Of a stretch of 55,743 nt of DNA, positions 53,162-55,743 are shown in pieces. A program made the position numbers and the translations under genes. The number at the start of each line of letters is the position of its first letter. The first letter of the stretch is position 1. Where the stretch lies: NCBI GenBank assembly GCA_016930795.1, contig JAFGFY010000069.1, forward strand, positions 1-55,743, given 5' to 3'. Below the pieces are notes generated by a model that made no database searches, was not told the origin of the DNA, and saw nothing but the letters and a program-made list of their open reading frames with translations. The DNA is from Deltaproteobacteria bacterium. Its GTDB lineage: Bacteria > Desulfobacterota > DSM-4660 > Desulfatiglandales > HGW-15.

Positions 53162-54574
53162 TTAGGCTGGAATGGGTGTATTTGGGAGAGTGACCGTAAA
53201 TGTACTTCTCTCATTCAGCGTGCTCGTGGCAGAGATGTGACCGCCATGTGCCTCGATGATGGCCCGCGCCCAGCTCAGCCCGAGACCAGTACCAGGCTGT
53301 GACCGACTACGATCGCATCGATAGAACCGTCTAAAGATAAGGGGCAGATCATCCCGGGATATTCCTATGCCGTTATCGTTGACGGTAACCACGACCTGAT
53401 CGGCATTTCCTTCGACGGTGACGGTAATAGTTCCACCGGCCGGCGTATACTTCAGGGCATTATCAAGAAGATTGGACACAACCCTTTGCAGTTTTTGATT
53501 ATCCGCCCAAATGAACGTATTGTCGGACAACCTCTTGATGATCCTCGTGTTTTTGTCTTCGGCAATGGGTCGAAACAACTCACACGTTTCATCCACGATC
53601 TTTGAGATGTCGACCTGAGAAATGTTCAGTTTTGAAAGGCCTGCTTTCGCCTCTGAGATATCCAGCATCGTGTTGATTATTCCGAGCAGTCGGTCGCATT
53701 CTTCAATAATGCTTCCGGTCATGAGTTCATAATCCCGGTTATCCCTAGCGCTTGTTATCGTCATCTCGGCAATGCCTCGTATCCTTGTGATCGGACTCCT
53801 CAGATCGTGGGCCATATTATCGGTGATTTCCCTCATTCCCGTGACCAGCGCTTGTATCCGCTCAGCCATATTATTGAAAGTGGCGGCAAGCCGGTCTATC
53901 TCTTCACCTCTTCCTGTTATCGGGACCCTGCTGCTGAAGTCCCCACCGGATATCTGAATCGCCGTCCGTGTAACCTCCTCCACTCCCTTGAGGGCGCTTC
54001 TTATAACGAACCATCCGACAAAGGTGGAATAGACAATGAGGACCGCCATGACTATGCCGAATTCCCTCCACCGCTTCTCGATTATCCGTTGAAGGCCTTC
54101 CTGTGATGTTCCTATTTGGAGAACCCTGTCAGGCCCGATGGCATAGGAAAGGATGCGTGCCTTATAGTGACTCTGAGGTAGGGGTAAGGTCTTAAAGGCA
54201 TGCCCAGTTTCACTATTGAGAATCCCTGTGACAATCGGGCTCAAGTCCATACCCAGGGAAGAAGTATCCGAAGACGCGAATACCTCCCCGTTTGGTCCAA
54301 GGAGACGGACAAACAGTCTATAGGAGTTTTTAATCTCATAGTCAAAAAGCCTCGCTATGTCTTCCTCAGTCATCCCTTTTACCGAGTCTAAGAGGAGAGA
54401 GAGCTCCTTTGCCTCCTCCAAGAGCCCCAGATCCACATCTCGGTAGTGGCCGGAATCTCTATGGAGGCGATAGCCCACAAAAGCCCCTAAAAAAGCGATA
54501 ACGCTCAAGAAATACAAGAGGGTTAACCGGAAAACAAGTGTATGTCGAAGTCTAAGAAGCTTCTTTAATGGCAT
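53162..54574 (-). CDS. HAMP sensor histidine kinase (CusS/QseC-like architecture)
   Basis: 470 residues: TM1 (about 12-32), a periplasmic domain of about 130 residues, TM2 (about 170-193), HAMP (195-247, GRGEEIDRLAATFNNMAERI), HisKA with the phosphoacceptor His in NMAHDLRSPITRIRG, and HATPase_c with NLLDNALKY, DNGIGIS and GTGLGLSWA. This is a different kinase class from the dCache set. Its start overlaps the OmpR-type regulator's stop by 23 bp, marking a cognate pair. Ligand unknown; envelope or metal stress is typical for the class. Confidence 0.9.
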   Translation of the reverse strand: MPLKKLLRLRHTLVFRLTLLYFLSVIAFLGAFVGYRLHRDSGHYRDVDLGLLEEAKELSLLLDSVKGMTEEDIARLFDYEIKNSYRLFVRLLGPNGEVFASSDTSSLGMDLSPIVTGILNSETGHAFKTLPLPQSHYKARILSYAIGPDRVLQIGTSQEGLQRIIEKRWREFGIVMAVLIVYSTFVGWFVIRSALKGVEEVTRTAIQISGGDFSSRVPITGRGEEIDRLAATFNNMAERIQALVTGMREITDNMAHDLRSPITRIRGIAEMTITSARDNRDYELMTGSIIEECDRLLGIINTMLDISEAKAGLSKLNISQVDISKIVDETCELFRPIAEDKNTRIIKRLSDNTFIWADNQKLQRVVSNLLDNALKYTPAGGTITVTVEGNADQVVVTVNDNGIGISRDDLPLIFRRFYRCDRSRSQPGTGLGLSWARAIIEAHGGHISATSTLNERSTFTVTLPNTPIPA

Positions 54575-55310
54575 ATCCCACTCCCCGGACGGTCTTAATC
54601 ATTGTTTTGCCAAAGTCTCGATCAATTTTGTCTCTCAATCTGCACATTCGTGTTTCAACCACGTTTGTTTGAGGATCGAAGTTGTGTTCCCAGACATGTT
54701 CCATGATCATGGTCTTTGAGATGATCTTCCCCGCATTGCGCATGAGGTATTCAAGAAGCGCAAACTCACGAGGCTGCAGCTCGATATCCCTGCCTGCTCG
54801 AATCACTCTGCGGGAGATGAGATCCATGGACAGGTCCCCCAAGGTGAGACGAGTGGGCTCGGAGACACCGCTGGCCCTTCGTATCAGGGCCTGCACGCGG
54901 GCGAGAAGCTCGGAGAAGGCGAAAGGCTTGGTCAAATAATCGTCGCCTCCAGTCTGTAGCCCCTTTACTCGGTCATCTACAGAGCGTTTGGCGCTCAGGA
55001 TGAGTACCGGCGTTTTGACCTCTTGAGCCCGAAGCTTCTCAATGAGCGTTAAACCGTCAAGCTTTGGCAGCATGACATCAATAATCGCAGCATCATAGGG
55101 TTCGCTCAAGGCCATATAAAGCCCCCCCTCGCCGTCAGCAACATGGTCCACGGCAAAGCCCGCTTCCCTTAGACCCTTTACGACAAAAGAAGCGATCTTC
55201 AAATCATCTTCGACAAATAGGACTCGTATGGTTTGCCTCCCTGATTCGACGTTTGGAGATCTCCCTGTCGCTTGTTCACCTTCAAGTCGGCCTGACCATC
55301 CCCCCTTCAT
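54552..55310 (-). CDS. OmpR-family response regulator
   Basis: About 225 residues plus a variable leader: receiver (LFVEDDLKIASF, IIDVMLPKLDG, LILSAKRSVDD, YLTKPFAFSE) and winged-helix output (LTLGDLSMDLISRRV... PREFALLEYLMRNAGKIISK... VETRMCRLRDKIDR... VRGVGYAI). The receiver begins right after GGGAGG at the codon ATA (55229), where Met would be expected; the listed ATG start adds 27 residues with no good ribosome site. Either the leader is real, or ATA is a rare start codon or a mutated ATG. It is paired with the HAMP kinase. Confidence 0.88.
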   Translation of the reverse strand: MKGGWSGRLEGEQATGRSPNVESGRQTIRVLFVEDDLKIASFVVKGLREAGFAVDHVADGEGGLYMALSEPYDAAIIDVMLPKLDGLTLIEKLRAQEVKTPVLILSAKRSVDDRVKGLQTGGDDYLTKPFAFSELLARVQALIRRASGVSEPTRLTLGDLSMDLISRRVIRAGRDIELQPREFALLEYLMRNAGKIISKTMIMEHVWEHNFDPQTNVVETRMCRLRDKIDRDFGKTMIKTVRGVGYAIKEAS

Positions 55311-55743
55311 GGATTCCTAAACGAACATGCGCACCAGTGACAGAAGAACACGAGCTAAGACCGGGATGGATGAGAAAGTTTGGGAGGTAGTCGGACTTAA
55401 CTTCTTGTAACATAAGATAAAATAGAAGTCAATAGGCCAAATCCACCATCTAATATGGATATATTCTTTCAAATCAAGTGGTTTGGACTTATCCCTGATC
55501 ACCTGCAAGGTATTAGATGTAAGGCGCCGAGGAGCGACAACTGAGGCGTATAGGTCATATTCAAATACACCCTCTTATGGAGCCCCACGGGTAAACCCGT
55601 GGTTCCCATTACATGACCCGCCTTCGCACAAGGCTTCGGCGGGTTCATCCGCCCCAGCGCCAAGGGCGACATCCGCCGAAGCGGATGACAAGAGCATTCC
55701 TCCCCGCATAAATGCGGGGTTTCCTGCGAAGGCGGATGAAAAA
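55311..55743. repeat. Right-end noncoding region with a cluster of palindromes
   Basis: No gene is supported in these 433 bp. The last 160 bp hold perfect hairpins CCACGGGT-AA-ACCCGTGG (55585-55602), CATCCGC-CGAA-GCGGATG (55670-55687) and CCCCGCAT-AA-ATGCGGGG (55702-55719). CCCGCC/GGCGGG (55617-55643) and TTCATCCGCC against GGCGGATGAA (55644-55653, 55731-55740) also pair. Such GC-rich hairpin clusters resemble REP-like elements or the ends of IS200/IS605-type elements; a transposase may lie just beyond the window. Confidence 0.6.

Noticed and set aside
55317-55508. 63-residue minus-strand frame near the right end
   Set aside because: No convincing ribosome site, domain or operon context; composition does not resemble neighbours.
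1-55743. Search for tRNA, rRNA, CRISPR arrays, intact insertion sequences and phage genes
   Set aside because: No tRNA-like T-loop context, regularly spaced repeats, transposase or phage structural gene was seen by reading; a covariance-model search was not possible here.

Overview
The window reads as accessory and regulatory chromosome of a sulfate-reducing or syntrophic Desulfobacterota (old Deltaproteobacteria). Supporting signs are several dCache-type sensor kinases without HAMP domains, a Rex regulator beside a [FeFe]-hydrogenase-like sensor protein, APS kinase, acetyl-CoA synthetase, an ATP-grasp PEP-synthase-like protein next to a TauE/SafE permease, and several near-perfect sigma-54 promoters. 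No rRNA, tRNA, CRISPR array or intact insertion sequence was seen. The genus is not determinable by eye.

Positions 1-46.9 kb are almost wholly on the minus strand. From right to left: (a) 46.9-43.1 kb holds ornithine aminotransferase, a cyclic-2,3-diphosphoglycerate-synthase-like GTPase-fold protein and carbamate kinase, with a 103-bp palindromic element between the last two. (b) 42.9-39.0 kb holds a PAS sigma-54 activator, a NifX-like protein, a dCache kinase and a lone receiver. (c) 38.9-29.6 kb starts at a sigma-54 promoter and holds a double receiver, a dCache kinase, two lone receivers, a TauE/SafE permease, an unknown membrane protein, a PEP-synthase-like protein and a cytidylate-kinase-like/BON protein. 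(d) 29.5-26.5 kb holds a 4-helix-bundle kinase and its NtrC-type regulator. (e) 26.4-18.2 kb starts at a second sigma-54 promoter and holds a broken universal stress gene, porin, acetyl-CoA synthetase, an OFA-type transporter, APS kinase, Rex and the hydrogenase-like sensor. (f) 18.0-15.7 kb, from a third sigma-54 promoter, holds a universal stress protein and a Na/Pi-type transporter. (g) 15.5-0.3 kb, from a fourth sigma-54 promoter, holds a long run of receivers, dCache kinases, two DASS carboxylate-type transporters, CBS-domain proteins and a formate/nitrite channel.

Positions 47.4-55.7 kb have mixed orientation: ATP-dependent PEP carboxykinase, a LysM lytic transglycosylase, a small unknown protein, a DUF374 acyltransferase, an IHF/HU protein, a four-helix membrane protein and a classical HAMP kinase/OmpR regulator pair. 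The right edge is a cluster of palindromes.

The most notable signal is regulatory. Three sigma-54 promoters (15.5, 18.0 and 26.4 kb) each have a dyad of the form TTTACA-gaN-TGTAAA about 116-120 bp upstream of the -24 element; in two of them the spacing is identical. They sit before the receiver/DASS, Usp/NptA and porin/acs transcription units. The fourth promoter (38.86 kb) instead has a tandem TTATGAGACA repeat. This suggests two sigma-54 regulons run by the two activators encoded here, linking organic-acid sensing (five paralogous dCache kinases) to carboxylate, acetate, phosphate and formate transport. This wiring is inference from sequence and has not been tested.
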